Source: Sulfidibacterium sp964549335 | GTDB lineage: Bacteria > Bacteroidota > Bacteroidia > Bacteroidales > F082 | Assembly (NCBI GenBank): GCA_964549335.1 | Contig: CAZJUQ010000005.1 | Span: 76,830 to 140,829, forward strand | Length of the DNA: 64,000 bases | Reading direction: 5' to 3' | Shown: in pieces, positions 35,110 to 44,416 of the stretch | Position numbering within the stretch: the stretch's first letter is position 1 | Layout: every line of letters starts with the position of its first letter | Notes under the pieces: model-generated | Databases searched by the model: none | Told to the model about the DNA's origin: nothing | What the model saw: the letters and a program-made list of their open reading frames with translations, nothing else | Program-made: the position numbers and the translations under genes

Positions 35110-36594
35110 TTGGGTGTAATACAAAAACAGTCGATTTCGGGGACAATATACTCGTATGCGGGAGTGGTTTTGGGGTTTTTAACCACGGGAATACTCTTTC
35201 CCCGCATATTTTCAACCGACGAGGTAGGTCTGCTTCGCTTGTTGGTTTCATACTCTACGCTTTTGGCACAGTTTGCCGTTTTGGGCGTCAATACCGTTAC
35301 CGTAAAGCTATTCCCGTTATTCAGAGACGAAGAGAAAAAACACCACGGATACCTCGGGCTCACGCTTTTGGTTGCAACCGTGGGTTTTATTGTAACCATA
35401 GCGGTATATTTGGGGCTTCACGATTATATCATATCCGGTTCGAAAGAAAAATCCGCCCTTTTTATTCCCTATTTTTATTATGTGGTACCGTTGGTTTTTT
35501 TCACCTTGTTGTTTGGCATTTTCGACACCTACTACCGGGTTCTATACCGTGCCGTCATTGGTATTGTGTACAAAGAGGTTGTTCAACGTTCGTTGATTTT
35601 AGTCTCCATTTTACTCTATTTTTTCAAAGTTGTAGATTTTAACACATTGGTAATTATTTACTCGTTTGCACTTATTTCGCCTGCCCTGTTCCTCTTTTTT
35701 CACCTGTTAAAAGACAAATTGCTCTATTTAAAACCCGATTTCGGATATATCGATAAGAAATTGGCAAAAGAGATGTTAAGCGTTGCCTTTTTCGGCATAA
35801 TTGCCGGCTATTCGGGGGTGCTTGTTATGAACATCGACATAATAATGGTAAACAACTATTTGGGGTTGAAAGCCGCCGGAATTTATACCATAACCTTCTT
35901 TTTCGGGACTTTGATACTTGTGCCTATGCGCACCATGGGAAAAATCAGCTCGGTGGTGATTGCCGACGCATGGAAGACGAACGACAAAAAAACCATTTTC
36001 GACATCTACCGCAAAAGCACATTGAGCCTTGGTATAATAGGTCTTTTGCTCTTTGTTGGTATATTGGGCAATCTTGATAATGTGTTTCAAATAATTGGAA
36101 AAGATTATGAAGCCGGAAGGATGGTGATAATATTTATAGGATTGGCAAATCTTACGGATATTTTTCTCGGAATAAGCCCCCATATAATTGTAAATTCGAA
36201 CAAATACCGGTGGTTATCATATCTGTTAATAGGCTTTACGGTAATAATAGTGATATCAAACTTGATATTTATTCCCCTTTTCGGACTGGTGGGAGCCGCT
36301 TTGGCCTCATTTATCTCCAAGTTTGTTTACAATTTTTCGAAATATCTGTTTCTTTACAAGACATGGGGGTTTCAACCCTTTACCTTCAAACATTTAATCT
36401 TGATATTTGCGGCATTAATAGCATATTTCAGCGTATATTTCATCCCGCCCATGTTTCATTTCATAGCCGACATTATTGTTCGAAGCACAATAATAACCAT
36501 TGTATTTACATTTTTGGTTTATTGGTGGAAAATTTCGGACGAGGTAAACGATAAAATCAAAAAACTTGTTAAAACTTTAACCGTTAACAGGTAA
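35110..36594 (+). CDS. Wzx-type polysaccharide flippase
   Basis: This 494-residue integral membrane protein has about twelve to fourteen hydrophobic segments. It belongs to the MATE/MOP superfamily of polysaccharide transporters. The start, a TTG codon reading MGVIQKQSISGTIYSYAG, is typical for Bacteroidota Wzx-like proteins. It should translocate lipid-linked glycan units across the inner membrane. It stands divergent from the sugar-acid operon and before the GpsA-like gene, within a locus for a surface glycan. No Wzy polymerase was recognised nearby, so where the glycan is completed is open. Confidence 0.86.
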   Translation: MGVIQKQSISGTIYSYAGVVLGFLTTGILFPRIFSTDEVGLLRLLVSYSTLLAQFAVLGVNTVTVKLFPLFRDEEKKHHGYLGLTLLVATVGFIVTIAVYLGLHDYIISGSKEKSALFIPYFYYVVPLVFFTLLFGIFDTYYRVLYRAVIGIVYKEVVQRSLILVSILLYFFKVVDFNTLVIIYSFALISPALFLFFHLLKDKLLYLKPDFGYIDKKLAKEMLSVAFFGIIAGYSGVLVMNIDIIMVNNYLGLKAAGIYTITFFFGTLILVPMRTMGKISSVVIADAWKTNDKKTIFDIYRKSTLSLGIIGLLLFVGILGNLDNVFQIIGKDYEAGRMVIIFIGLANLTDIFLGISPHIIVNSNKYRWLSYLLIGFTVIIVISNLIFIPLFGLVGAALASFISKFVYNFSKYLFLYKTWGFQPFTFKHLILIFAALIAYFSVYFIPPMFHFIADIIVRSTIITIVFTFLVYWWKISDEVNDKIKKLVKTLTVNR

Positions 36595-36611
36595 CCGGCA
36601 GAGCAATTTCG

Positions 36612-36639
36612 TTGCCGAGACAATATTTTATTACTTTTG
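36612..36639 (+). promoter_or_regulatory. Bacteroidota promoter of the GpsA-like gene
   Basis: TTG (36612-36614), 17 bases, then TACTTTTG (36632-36639): a good TTG-N17-TAnnTTTG match. It is 32 bases before the ATG at 36671 and just after the flippase stop codon, so the dehydrogenase has its own promoter. Confidence 0.65.
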
Positions 36640-36670
36640 CAAACCCTTCTCGGGGGAAAAAGAAGTTTTG

Positions 36671-37648
36671 ATGAAAATTTGTTTTATAGGAAGCGGCGCC
36701 ATTTCAACGGCAATCGGAAACATTTTGAGTGCCAAACAAAATTATCAGGTGGAACTGGTCTCCATTGAACAGGATGTAATTTATTCGATAAACACTTATC
36801 ATATCAATCACAAATATTTTCCCACCATAAAACTGAACAACAGCTTGCTTGCCACAGGCGACAAAAACACGTTACGTTCTGCCGACGTCGTTTTTTTCGG
36901 TATCCCCTCAAACATAGTTGTTAAATACATTGTCGAAAACAAAGAGTATTTTCATCCCGACACCATACTTGTAAATCTTGCCAAGGGTTTCGGACAAGGG
37001 CACAAAACCATTCCTCAATGCCTCGAAAAACAGGTTGCAAACCCCGTTGTAAGTCTTAAAGGTCCCTCATTTGCCCGCGAAATTATCAACGAAGTACCTA
37101 CCGGGCTAACATTAGCCGCAAAAAACGAGAAACATTTCGGTTTTTTCAAGGAACTTTTCGACGACAGCACCATTTTTCTCGATTATTCCACCGATGTTAC
37201 GGGAGTGGAACTGGCAAGTATCCTGAAAAACATTTACGCCATAATAATCGGTATCGTCGATGCTCATTACGACAGTCCCAACCTCCGCTCGCTGGTTCTG
37301 ACGAAAGCCATAAACGAGATGCGCTATATTTTGGCAAAATTCGGCGGCAAAGAGAAAACCATTTTCAACTATTGCGGATACGGCGATTTCAGCCTCACAG
37401 CCTTAAACGACATGAGCCGTAACCGTACTCTGGGACTTTTAATAGGAAAAGGTTTTTTTACCGATTACATTTCCGAAAAGGTTATCCTTGAAGGGAAAAT
37501 AGCAACCAATATCTTTATGGAAGAGATAGTTTCAAAAAAACATATCAAAACCAAAAAGCTGATGATGAAAGAGCTTTACAAAGTTTTTAACGATCCGGAA
37601 TACGACATTACCAATTTTGTCAAGCGCATACTTGAGGTCAACTTATAA
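36671..37648 (+). CDS. GpsA-like NAD(P)-dependent glycerol-3-phosphate dehydrogenase family protein
   Basis: This 325-residue protein has an N-terminal Rossmann motif MKICFIGSGAISTAIG in which the usual GAWGTALA is changed. It then has VFFGIPSNIV, LKGPSFAREI and the catalytic Lys in ELASILKNIYAI, with a C-terminal GYGDFSLTALNDMSRNRTLG that corresponds to the GxGDL and SRN motifs of GpsA. It should interconvert dihydroxyacetone phosphate and glycerol 3-phosphate, or a related hydroxy-phosphate. It is unlike canonical GpsA in several core motifs, so a specialised role in the adjacent glycan locus is possible. The start is ATG at 36671; a TTG directly before it is unlikely. Confidence 0.78.
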   Translation: MKICFIGSGAISTAIGNILSAKQNYQVELVSIEQDVIYSINTYHINHKYFPTIKLNNSLLATGDKNTLRSADVVFFGIPSNIVVKYIVENKEYFHPDTILVNLAKGFGQGHKTIPQCLEKQVANPVVSLKGPSFAREIINEVPTGLTLAAKNEKHFGFFKELFDDSTIFLDYSTDVTGVELASILKNIYAIIIGIVDAHYDSPNLRSLVLTKAINEMRYILAKFGGKEKTIFNYCGYGDFSLTALNDMSRNRTLGLLIGKGFFTDYISEKVILEGKIATNIFMEEIVSKKHIKTKKLMMKELYKVFNDPEYDITNFVKRILEVNL

Positions 37649-37649
37649 A

Positions 37650-37684
37650 AAAAGCCCGTTAAGCGTACTGCCAAACGGGCTTTT
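37650..37684. terminator. Bidirectional terminator between GpsA-like and cold-shock genes
   Basis: AAAAGCCCGTT (37650-37660) and AACGGGCTTTT (37674-37684) form an 11-bp stem around a 13-base loop, with T runs on both strands. It ends both convergent transcripts. Confidence 0.85.
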
Positions 37685-37702
37685 CAGGTTTTATAAAAGT
37701 CT

Positions 37703-37894
37703 TTAAATAACTTTCACATTTACGGCGTTTAAGCCTTTTCTACCCTCTTTTAATTCAAATTCAACAACATCACCTTCGTTAATTTCGTCGATTAATCCCG
37801 AAACGTGTACAAAATGTTCGTTGTTTGAGTCATCTTCGCGAATGAAACCGAAACCTTTGGTGTCATTGAAGAATTTTACTGTTCCTTTGTGCAT
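37703..37894 (-). CDS. Cold-shock domain protein (CspA family)
   Basis: This 63-residue single cold-shock domain has RNP-1-like KGFGFIRED at about 13-21 and RNP-2-like HFVHVSG at about 27-33. It is an OB-fold that binds single-stranded RNA and DNA as a chaperone. The sequence begins MHKGTVKFFNDTKGFGFI, as in most CspA homologues. A -7 box lies 33 bases upstream and a strong terminator follows, so it is a monocistronic gene. Cold induction itself cannot be inferred. Confidence 0.96.
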   Translation of the reverse strand: MHKGTVKFFNDTKGFGFIREDDSNNEHFVHVSGLIDEINEGDVVEFELKEGRKGLNAVNVKVI

Positions 37895-37926
37895 TGTAAT
37901 ATAATAATTTAATAATAATAATCCGG

Positions 37927-37934
37927 CAAAGATA
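37927..37934 (-). promoter_or_regulatory. Probable -7 box of the cold-shock gene
   Basis: On the minus strand this is TATCTTTG, matching TAnnTTTG, 33 bases before the ATG at 37894. No -33 TTG was seen at the right spacing. Confidence 0.5.
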
Positions 37935-37973
37935 GTCTAATATCAACGCCAAATTACATTATTGCAAATAATA

Positions 37974-40601
37974 TTATTTTTTTAACGTTTTCAGTTGTTC
38001 TTCAAGAACTTTTATACGTGCTTCGGCATCGGCTTTTTTCTTTTTTTCACGCTCGACAACAGCAGCGGGAGCATTGTTTACAAAACGGTCGTTAGACAAT
38101 TTTTTTTCAACCGACTTTAAGAATCCCCTTGTATAATTGAGTTCCTCTTCTATTTTTTTCCGTTCGGTTTCCGTGTCAACGGTTCCGGCAAGAGGGACAT
38201 AATACTCTTGGGCGCCAACGGTAAATACCGAAACGCCTTCCGGTTTACCGTCAACAAACTTTATTTCGGAAATATTTCCGAGTTTTTCAACCACCGGGAA
38301 AAACGTGCAGTTTGCGGCTTTGCCCTGTTTTACAAAAAGTTTGAGAGGTTCTTTATTGGGAATATTTTTGTCGCGGCGCAAGGTTCTTATGCCGGCAATA
38401 ATATTCTCGGCTTTTTCAAATCCGGTTATTTTATCATCATCAAAGGGTTTTGCCTCAGGCATGGAGGCGACGATAATGTCATCGCCTTCGTCGCGATTGC
38501 GCAGCAGATGCCAAATCTCTTCGGTAACAAAGGGCATAAAAGGATGTAATATTTTCATTAGCTCTTCGAAAAAGGTCACCGTTTTTTCGTAAGTAACTCT
38601 ATCTACCGGTTGTTGATAAGGAGGTTTTACGGCTTCGAGATACCAACTGCAGAAGTCGTCCCAAATAAGTTTATAAGTTGACATCAGGGCATCCGAAATG
38701 CGGTATTGTGCAAAGTTGTGTTCTATTTCGGCGAGCACCTTGTTTTTTTTGGCTTCAAACCATTCTATTGCAAGGAGGGAACTTATGGGTTGGGGTAAAT
38801 TTTCATTAATTTCCCAACCGCTGACAAGTCTTAATGCGTTCCATATTTTATTACTGAAATTTCTACCCTGCTCACATAATGCTTCGTCGAAAGGGAGGTC
38901 GTTTCCCGCGGGTGCAGTGAGCAACATACCCACCCTTACGCCGTCGGCGCCGTATTTTTCAATAAGTTTCAGCGGATCGGGCGAATTGCCGAGGGTTTTC
39001 GACATTTTACGTCCCAACTTATCGCGTACAATACCTGTAAAATAGACATTCCTGAAAGGCACCTCTTTTTTGTACTCAAGTCCTGCCATAATCATACGGG
39101 CAACCCAGAAAAATATAATGTCGGGACCTGTAACCAAATCGTTTGTGGGATAGTAGTATTTAATATCTCTGTTTTCAGGATGACGGATACCGTCGAAAAC
39201 TGATATGGGCCACAACCACGACGAAAACCAGGTATCCATAACATCTTCGTCCTGTTTTAAATCTTCGGCTTTCAAACCGGGTTTACCGTATTGCCGGCGT
39301 GCCTTTTCCAGTGCTTCGTCAACAGTTTTGGCAACAACAAACTCGCCGTCGGGCAAATAATAAACCGGGATACGCTGCCCCCACCAAAGCTGGCGCGAAA
39401 TATTCCAGTCGCGTACATTTTCCATCCAGTGGCGGTAAGTGTTTTTAAATTTGGCGGGGAAAAATTTTATCGTGCCGTTTTCTACAACATCAAGAGCGGG
39501 TTTTGCCAAATCCCTCATCTTTAAGAACCATTGGGTTGACAATTTGGGCTCTATAACCACATCGGTACGTTCCGAAAAACCGACACTATTAACGTAATCT
39601 TCAATTTTTAACAGATTGCCGGCTTTTTCAAGGTCATTTACTATTTCGTCACGTACATCAAACCTGTCTTTACCCACATATAGCTGCGCATTTTCATTCA
39701 GAGTGCCGTCGTCGTTAAAAATATCGATACTCTCCAGATTATGTTTTAATCCCAGTTCGTAATCGTGAACATCGTGAGCCGGAGTTATTTTAAGTGCCCC
39801 CGTTCCGAATTCCCTGTCAACGTATTCGTCGGTAATAACGGGCACAGCCCTGTTAACAAGCGGAACAACAACCTTTTTGCCGTGGAATTTTTTAAATCTT
39901 TCGTCGTGGGGATGTACACAAACAGCGGTATCGCCCAAAATTGTTTCGGGACGTGTTGTTGCAATGGTAATAAAATCATCTTCGTTTTCGACCTTGTAAC
40001 GCAAATAATAGAGTTTCGATTTTACCTCTTTGTGTATTACCTCTTCGTCGGAAATTGCCGTTTGCGCTTTTGGGTCCCAGTTAACCATTCTGACACCTCT
40101 GTAAATTAGTCCTTTATTATACAAATCGATAAAGACATCTATTACCGATTCGTAAAGGGCTTCATCCATTGTAAAACGTGTGCGCTGCCAGTCGCACGAA
40201 GCGCCGAGTTTTTTCAGTTGTTCAAGAATTATCCCTCCGTGTTTCTCTTTCCATTCGTAAGCATGTTTCAAAAACTCATCGCGGCTCAAATCCTCTTTGT
40301 TAATGCCCTGTTCTTTCAGTTTATTAACCACTTTTGCTTCGGTTGCTATGGAGGCATGGTCGGTACCCGGTACCCAACATGCATTTTTGCCCTGCATTCT
40401 TGCCCTGCGTATCAAAACGTCTTGCAATGTATTGTTAAGCATATGCCCCATGTGAAGCACCCCTGTAACATTGGGAGGGGGAATTACAATGACATAAGGT
40501 TCTCTGTCGTCGGGTTCCGAATGAAAATAGTTTTTTTTCATCCAATAGCCGTACCATTTCTCTTCGGTAACGGCGGGATTATATTTGGCTGATATTTGCA
40601 T
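37974..40601 (-). CDS. valS: Valyl-tRNA synthetase
   Basis: This class I aminoacyl-tRNA synthetase of 875 residues charges tRNA-Val. The HIGH-type motif is PPPNVTGVLHMGHML at 41-55 and the KMSKT loop lies at 532-536. Between them is the editing (CP1) domain with TTRPETILGD. The anticodon-binding region and a C-terminal coiled coil (last ~60 residues, EEELNYTRGFLKSVEKKL) complete the usual architecture. The WWGQRIPVYY segment is typical. Start ATG at 40601 has a TATTTTTG box at 40631-40638 upstream. It is a single housekeeping gene. Confidence 0.98.
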   Translation of the reverse strand: MQISAKYNPAVTEEKWYGYWMKKNYFHSEPDDREPYVIVIPPPNVTGVLHMGHMLNNTLQDVLIRRARMQGKNACWVPGTDHASIATEAKVVNKLKEQGINKEDLSRDEFLKHAYEWKEKHGGIILEQLKKLGASCDWQRTRFTMDEALYESVIDVFIDLYNKGLIYRGVRMVNWDPKAQTAISDEEVIHKEVKSKLYYLRYKVENEDDFITIATTRPETILGDTAVCVHPHDERFKKFHGKKVVVPLVNRAVPVITDEYVDREFGTGALKITPAHDVHDYELGLKHNLESIDIFNDDGTLNENAQLYVGKDRFDVRDEIVNDLEKAGNLLKIEDYVNSVGFSERTDVVIEPKLSTQWFLKMRDLAKPALDVVENGTIKFFPAKFKNTYRHWMENVRDWNISRQLWWGQRIPVYYLPDGEFVVAKTVDEALEKARRQYGKPGLKAEDLKQDEDVMDTWFSSWLWPISVFDGIRHPENRDIKYYYPTNDLVTGPDIIFFWVARMIMAGLEYKKEVPFRNVYFTGIVRDKLGRKMSKTLGNSPDPLKLIEKYGADGVRVGMLLTAPAGNDLPFDEALCEQGRNFSNKIWNALRLVSGWEINENLPQPISSLLAIEWFEAKKNKVLAEIEHNFAQYRISDALMSTYKLIWDDFCSWYLEAVKPPYQQPVDRVTYEKTVTFFEELMKILHPFMPFVTEEIWHLLRNRDEGDDIIVASMPEAKPFDDDKITGFEKAENIIAGIRTLRRDKNIPNKEPLKLFVKQGKAANCTFFPVVEKLGNISEIKFVDGKPEGVSVFTVGAQEYYVPLAGTVDTETERKKIEEELNYTRGFLKSVEKKLSNDRFVNNAPAAVVEREKKKKADAEARIKVLEEQLKTLKK

Positions 40602-40779
40602 AATAAAATTTAGATGTTTTTTCCGGAGGGCAAAAATATCAAAATTTTAATGAGTTTCGATAAGGGGAAAACAATTCAGCACTGGGGATACCGTTTAAGC
40701 GTTATCAATTAAAACGGGGAGTATCTTTTTTAAAATTGCAAATTGCATTGAGATACCGAATGCAGCCCCTTTGCATGAG

Positions 40780-42294
40780 CTATTTTACAATTCGCATCAT
40801 CTTGTTCCACCTTATTTTTCCGTCGAAAAGGCTTTTGTTGGGGTCGAGCGAAAGCCAAACAAATTCGGCTTTACCCACAATGTGGTCTTCGGGCACAAAA
40901 CCCCAGTAGCGCGAATCGGCAGAGTTATGCCTGTTGTCTCCCATCATCCAGTAGTAATCCATTTTAAAGGTATAGGTGTCGGCAGGTTTACCGTTAATGA
41001 AAAATTTACCGTTTTTCTCTTTAAAATCGTTACCCTCGTAAACACTAATTACGCGTTTGTATATGGAGATGTTAGCGGTTGTCAGTTTTATTGTCACACC
41101 CTTTTTAGGTATCCACAGAGGGCCGAAATTATCGCGGTTCCATTTGTGTATTGAATCGTAAGGGAATATATTTCTGTCCCACTGACCTGCAGGTTCGTTA
41201 AAGGGCACTATTTTTTTGACAATGGGAAGTTTTTCCAACTCCTCCCTTGCTTTATCGGTAAGTATATAAACAAACTCGCCGGGCATATTGGTGCGTCCGC
41301 CTTCGGTAACATTTAGTCTGTCCAAGATTTTCGGATTAATACTGTTTCCGTCGGTATAAACGTGATACTGGAACTGTTTCAATCCGGGATTATGATTCTC
41401 TTTTCCGTTGATAAAGACCTTGCGGTTAATAATTTGTAATGTATCGCCCGGCAATCCTATACACCGTTTTATATAGTTTTCGCGCTTGTCAACAGGCCGG
41501 TAAACAATATTCCCGAAATTTCTTTTATCGGTCCAAACCCTTTTACGTCCGTATTGTTTAACAAGGGTATAATAACTGACATTACTTTGGAAACGTGTGG
41601 ATACGGTATCTCCGGCCGGATAATTAAACACCACGGCATCGTTGCGTTCCACCTTACCCAAACCGGGAAAACGGAAATAGGGTAAATGTATCCATTCGAG
41701 ATACGATTTTACACTGGTTGTCAGCGGTAAGGTGTGGTGTACAAAAGGAAACGAAAGGGGTGTATTCGGAACTTTCGGTCCGTAAGCTATTTTGCTCACG
41801 AAAAGATAATCGCCAACCAGCAACGATTTTTCCATTGATGATGTGGGTATTGTATATGCCTCAATGAGAAAGGTGCGTATTATTGTTGCGGCCACCACTG
41901 CAAAAACAATAGCGTCAACCCATTCGCGCACCACACCTTTTTCGGGCTCGGTGCGGTTATCGGGGTCGACAAACCGTTCATCTTTTTTAAAAGCAAGGTA
42001 AGGAAAATAGATAAACGGTAGCACAACCGCCAAAAACTGTTCGCCCAACCCGAACTTGTTGAAACATTTTGCCATTTCAACAAGCATAAGCATGTATACA
42101 AATACGTTTAAAAAGGGAAATATTAACAAAGCAAACCACCACAGCGGTTTTTTAATAATTTTCAAAAAGACGTATAGATTGTAAAAAGGGATAAGGGTTT
42201 CCCACCCTTTACGACCTGCTTTTTCAAATTGCCCCCATAAAAAAACCGTTGGGAACGTGAACAATATCGGGATAACAACAATAAGTTCTAACAT
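40780..42294 (-). CDS. lepB: Signal peptidase I
   Basis: This 504-residue membrane serine protease cleaves signal peptides. Several hydrophobic segments occupy the first 150 residues (about 1-20, 35-75, 85-102, 125-148). The catalytic Ser153 lies in PTSSMEKSLL at 150-159, and the general-base Lys276 lies in YIKRCIGLPGD. A late GDNRHNSADSRYWG completes the family boxes. Its length is normal for Bacteroidota LepB, which has large insertions. It is the last gene of an aroE-dapB-lipoprotein-lepB run, and a TAGCTTTG box at 42380-42387 may give it its own promoter. Confidence 0.95.
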   Translation of the reverse strand: MLELIVVIPILFTFPTVFLWGQFEKAGRKGWETLIPFYNLYVFLKIIKKPLWWFALLIFPFLNVFVYMLMLVEMAKCFNKFGLGEQFLAVVLPFIYFPYLAFKKDERFVDPDNRTEPEKGVVREWVDAIVFAVVAATIIRTFLIEAYTIPTSSMEKSLLVGDYLFVSKIAYGPKVPNTPLSFPFVHHTLPLTTSVKSYLEWIHLPYFRFPGLGKVERNDAVVFNYPAGDTVSTRFQSNVSYYTLVKQYGRKRVWTDKRNFGNIVYRPVDKRENYIKRCIGLPGDTLQIINRKVFINGKENHNPGLKQFQYHVYTDGNSINPKILDRLNVTEGGRTNMPGEFVYILTDKAREELEKLPIVKKIVPFNEPAGQWDRNIFPYDSIHKWNRDNFGPLWIPKKGVTIKLTTANISIYKRVISVYEGNDFKEKNGKFFINGKPADTYTFKMDYYWMMGDNRHNSADSRYWGFVPEDHIVGKAEFVWLSLDPNKSLFDGKIRWNKMMRIVK

Positions 42295-42379
42295 AAAAAG
42301 TGTTTTTTATTTAAGGTGTTGCAAGATAATATCTTTTCATAATATCAAGCGGTTAAACTTTGTTAAACAAAAATCGCCG

Positions 42380-42387
42380 CAAAGCTA
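42380..42387 (-). promoter_or_regulatory. Possible internal -7 box for lepB
   Basis: On the minus strand this is TAGCTTTG, matching TAnnTTTG, between the lipoprotein stop and the lepB ATG, 86 bases before lepB. A -33 element is not evident. Confidence 0.35.
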
Positions 42388-42395
42388 AAATATTT

Positions 42396-42836
42396 TCATT
42401 TTTTGTAGAGCACTTTCTTACCCGTTCCGGCAATTTTCAACCAAATACCACCCGACGAGGCTTTTTGCGAAAACGGTGTCAAATCAAACGAGAAACTCTT
42501 TTGTATCATTGAACGGCATGCATCGTTATCGGCAAAGCAGAAATACAACACCGTTTTCGGCGGGAACGACTCCATAACCCTGTTTGTGTAATACAACTTG
42601 GCATCTGCCGTACCGCAACCGCCGTCATACGTAACGTACACATTCAAACAATCGCCCGATACCGCAAGAGAATCCAATGTATAATAATCCCCCTTTGCAG
42701 GCACCGAATCGATAAGTTGCATAGGCAGGCATCCTCCGGTTTTTTCCCTTACAGTCTTTTTATGCGAAAGGCACGAATACATTAATGTCAAAACAGGAAG
42801 TAACATTGCAAATAAAATTTTCGCTAACGGTTTCAT
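42396..42836 (-). CDS. Small lipoprotein of unknown function in the dapB-lepB operon
   Basis: This 146-residue protein has a hydrophobic signal and a lipobox MYSC (Cys22). The mature part is short and beta-rich with several Cys residues (GGCLPM, SGDCLNVYV, GGCGTADAKLYY, CFADNDACRSM), which may form disulfides in the periplasm. I do not recognise the family. Its ATG overlaps the dapB stop codon (ATGA), so it is translationally coupled to dapB and belongs to the operon. Its function is unknown. Confidence 0.7.
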   Translation of the reverse strand: MKPLAKILFAMLLPVLTLMYSCLSHKKTVREKTGGCLPMQLIDSVPAKGDYYTLDSLAVSGDCLNVYVTYDGGCGTADAKLYYTNRVMESFPPKTVLYFCFADNDACRSMIQKSFSFDLTPFSQKASSGGIWLKIAGTGKKVLYKK

Positions 42837-43570
42837 ATTCCCAAGGTTTTTAGCAAATCGTTAATGGTAAATATCCCTTTTTTATCACATACAAATTCGG
42901 CAGCCATAACGGCACCCGTGGCAAACCCCTCTCTCGATTTGGCTTTATGTTTCAATATCAACTCGTCCACTTTCGACACATATTTTATTTCATGAGTTCC
43001 CGGCACCTCTCCCACTCTTTCGGAAACTACGGGTAACTCTCCGTTTGACGCTACAGCGTTGTTAACCCATTTGCGGTAACCGGGATTTTGCATAATAATA
43101 TCGCCGGCAAGTTGAACGGCGGTACCGCTCGGAGCATCGAGTTTATGAATGTGATGAATCTCTTTTACGCAGGCATGGTAACCCTCTATTTTGCCCATTA
43201 TACGGGCGAGTTCCCTGTTAAGATAAAATAGCACATGTACTCCTATGCTAAAGTTGGGGGCATAAAGGAGTGTTCCGTTTTTTGTTTTACAAGCGTGCGA
43301 AACCTCTTCCAAGCTCCCGTACCACCCGGTGGTTCCGCAAACCACAGGCAAGTTTTTGTCAAAACAACGCAAAATGTTGTTAACGGCTGTTTCCGGCATT
43401 GAGAAATCAATAACTATTGTTCTTTCCTGAAAATTTTGCGGCAACTCTTTCCAGTGGTCCTCGTTGTCCAAACGGGCAATAATATTATGTTTCCGTTCAA
43501 TGGCGACTTTTTCAATGGTTTTTCCCATTTTTCCGTATCCGGAAATTATAATATTCAACCGTTTATCCAT
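42833..43570 (-). CDS. dapB: 4-hydroxy-tetrahydrodipicolinate reductase
   Basis: This 245-residue enzyme of the lysine and diaminopimelate pathway uses NAD(P)H. The Rossmann motif at the N-terminus is IISGYGKMGKTI. VVCGTTGWYG, the catalytic His-His region EIHHIHKLDAPSGTA and a conserved EFVCDKKGIFTINDLL near the C-terminus are visible. The length agrees with the Bacteroidota DapB type. It starts 24 bases after aroE and overlaps the following lipoprotein gene by 4 bases. It supplies diaminopimelate for peptidoglycan. Confidence 0.96.
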   Translation of the reverse strand: MDKRLNIIISGYGKMGKTIEKVAIERKHNIIARLDNEDHWKELPQNFQERTIVIDFSMPETAVNNILRCFDKNLPVVCGTTGWYGSLEEVSHACKTKNGTLLYAPNFSIGVHVLFYLNRELARIMGKIEGYHACVKEIHHIHKLDAPSGTAVQLAGDIIMQNPGYRKWVNNAVASNGELPVVSERVGEVPGTHEIKYVSKVDELILKHKAKSREGFATGAVMAAEFVCDKKGIFTINDLLKTLGI

Positions 43571-43593
43571 AATAGAATGGGTATGATTTTTTT

Positions 43594-44352
43594 TTAAAAG
43601 AAAAATCTGTTATTCCATATTGTCCACGAGCGTTCGGCCTGCAGGTACAACATCTCCAAACCGTTTTTTGTTGTGGCACCGTGTTCCCTTCCCTTTTTCA
43701 AAAAAAGCGTCTCTGCGGGATTATAAACCACATCGTACAAAATATGATCTTTTGTAAGCAATTCGTACGGTATTTCGGGACATTCGTCAACATTGGGATA
43801 GGTTCCGAGAGGCGTCGTGTTAATAATTAAATTACTGGTTTTCATAATTTCGTTGTCGAGCCAACTGTAACGCAAACTTTCGATTTTTACCGGCTTGCGA
43901 CTCACAAAATAGAAATAGATTCCCAACTTTCTAAGAACAAAAGCCACCGTATGAGCGGTACCTCCAGTGCCCAAAATAAGTGCCCTGATATGCTCACGCG
44001 AATCGACCAATGGTTTCAATGTTTTTTCAAAGGCGTATGCATCGGTATTGTAGCCCTTCAAGGAATATCCGTCTCTTTTCCTAAACACTTTTACAACATT
44101 TACCGAACCGGTAACGCGTGCTTCCGGACTTAATTTATCAAGGTAACTGACAACGGATTGTTTATAAGGAACCGTCACATTGAAACCCTCCAAATCTTTA
44201 TTATTTTCCACCAATTGAGGCAGGTTGTCGAGATTATCCGTTTCGAATAATCTGTATTCCCCCTTAATTCCTTTTTTCAAAAACTTCTCTTCAAATATTT
44301 TAGGCGAATAGGAATACCCCAACGATTTACCCAATAATCCGTAAACTTTCAT
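43594..44352 (-). CDS. aroE: Shikimate dehydrogenase
   Basis: This 252-residue NADP-dependent enzyme of the shikimate pathway reduces 3-dehydroshikimate. It starts MKVYGLLGKSLGYSYSPKIF; the substrate-binding Ser pair lies in YSYSPK. The catalytic Lys is in NVTVPYKQSV and the Asp is in GYNTDAYAF. GTGGTAHTV is the nucleotide-binding loop and LIINTTPLGTYP completes the pattern. It is the first gene of the operon leading into dapB, so aromatic and diaminopimelate synthesis genes are linked here. Confidence 0.95.
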   Translation of the reverse strand: MKVYGLLGKSLGYSYSPKIFEEKFLKKGIKGEYRLFETDNLDNLPQLVENNKDLEGFNVTVPYKQSVVSYLDKLSPEARVTGSVNVVKVFRKRDGYSLKGYNTDAYAFEKTLKPLVDSREHIRALILGTGGTAHTVAFVLRKLGIYFYFVSRKPVKIESLRYSWLDNEIMKTSNLIINTTPLGTYPNVDECPEIPYELLTKDHILYDVVYNPAETLFLKKGREHGATTKNGLEMLYLQAERSWTIWNNRFFF

Positions 44353-44416
44353 CTAAATTGCGGTAATGTTTATTATACTTGGTTTGTTTTTTCGATTTTT
44401 TGTAAAAATAGAAATT

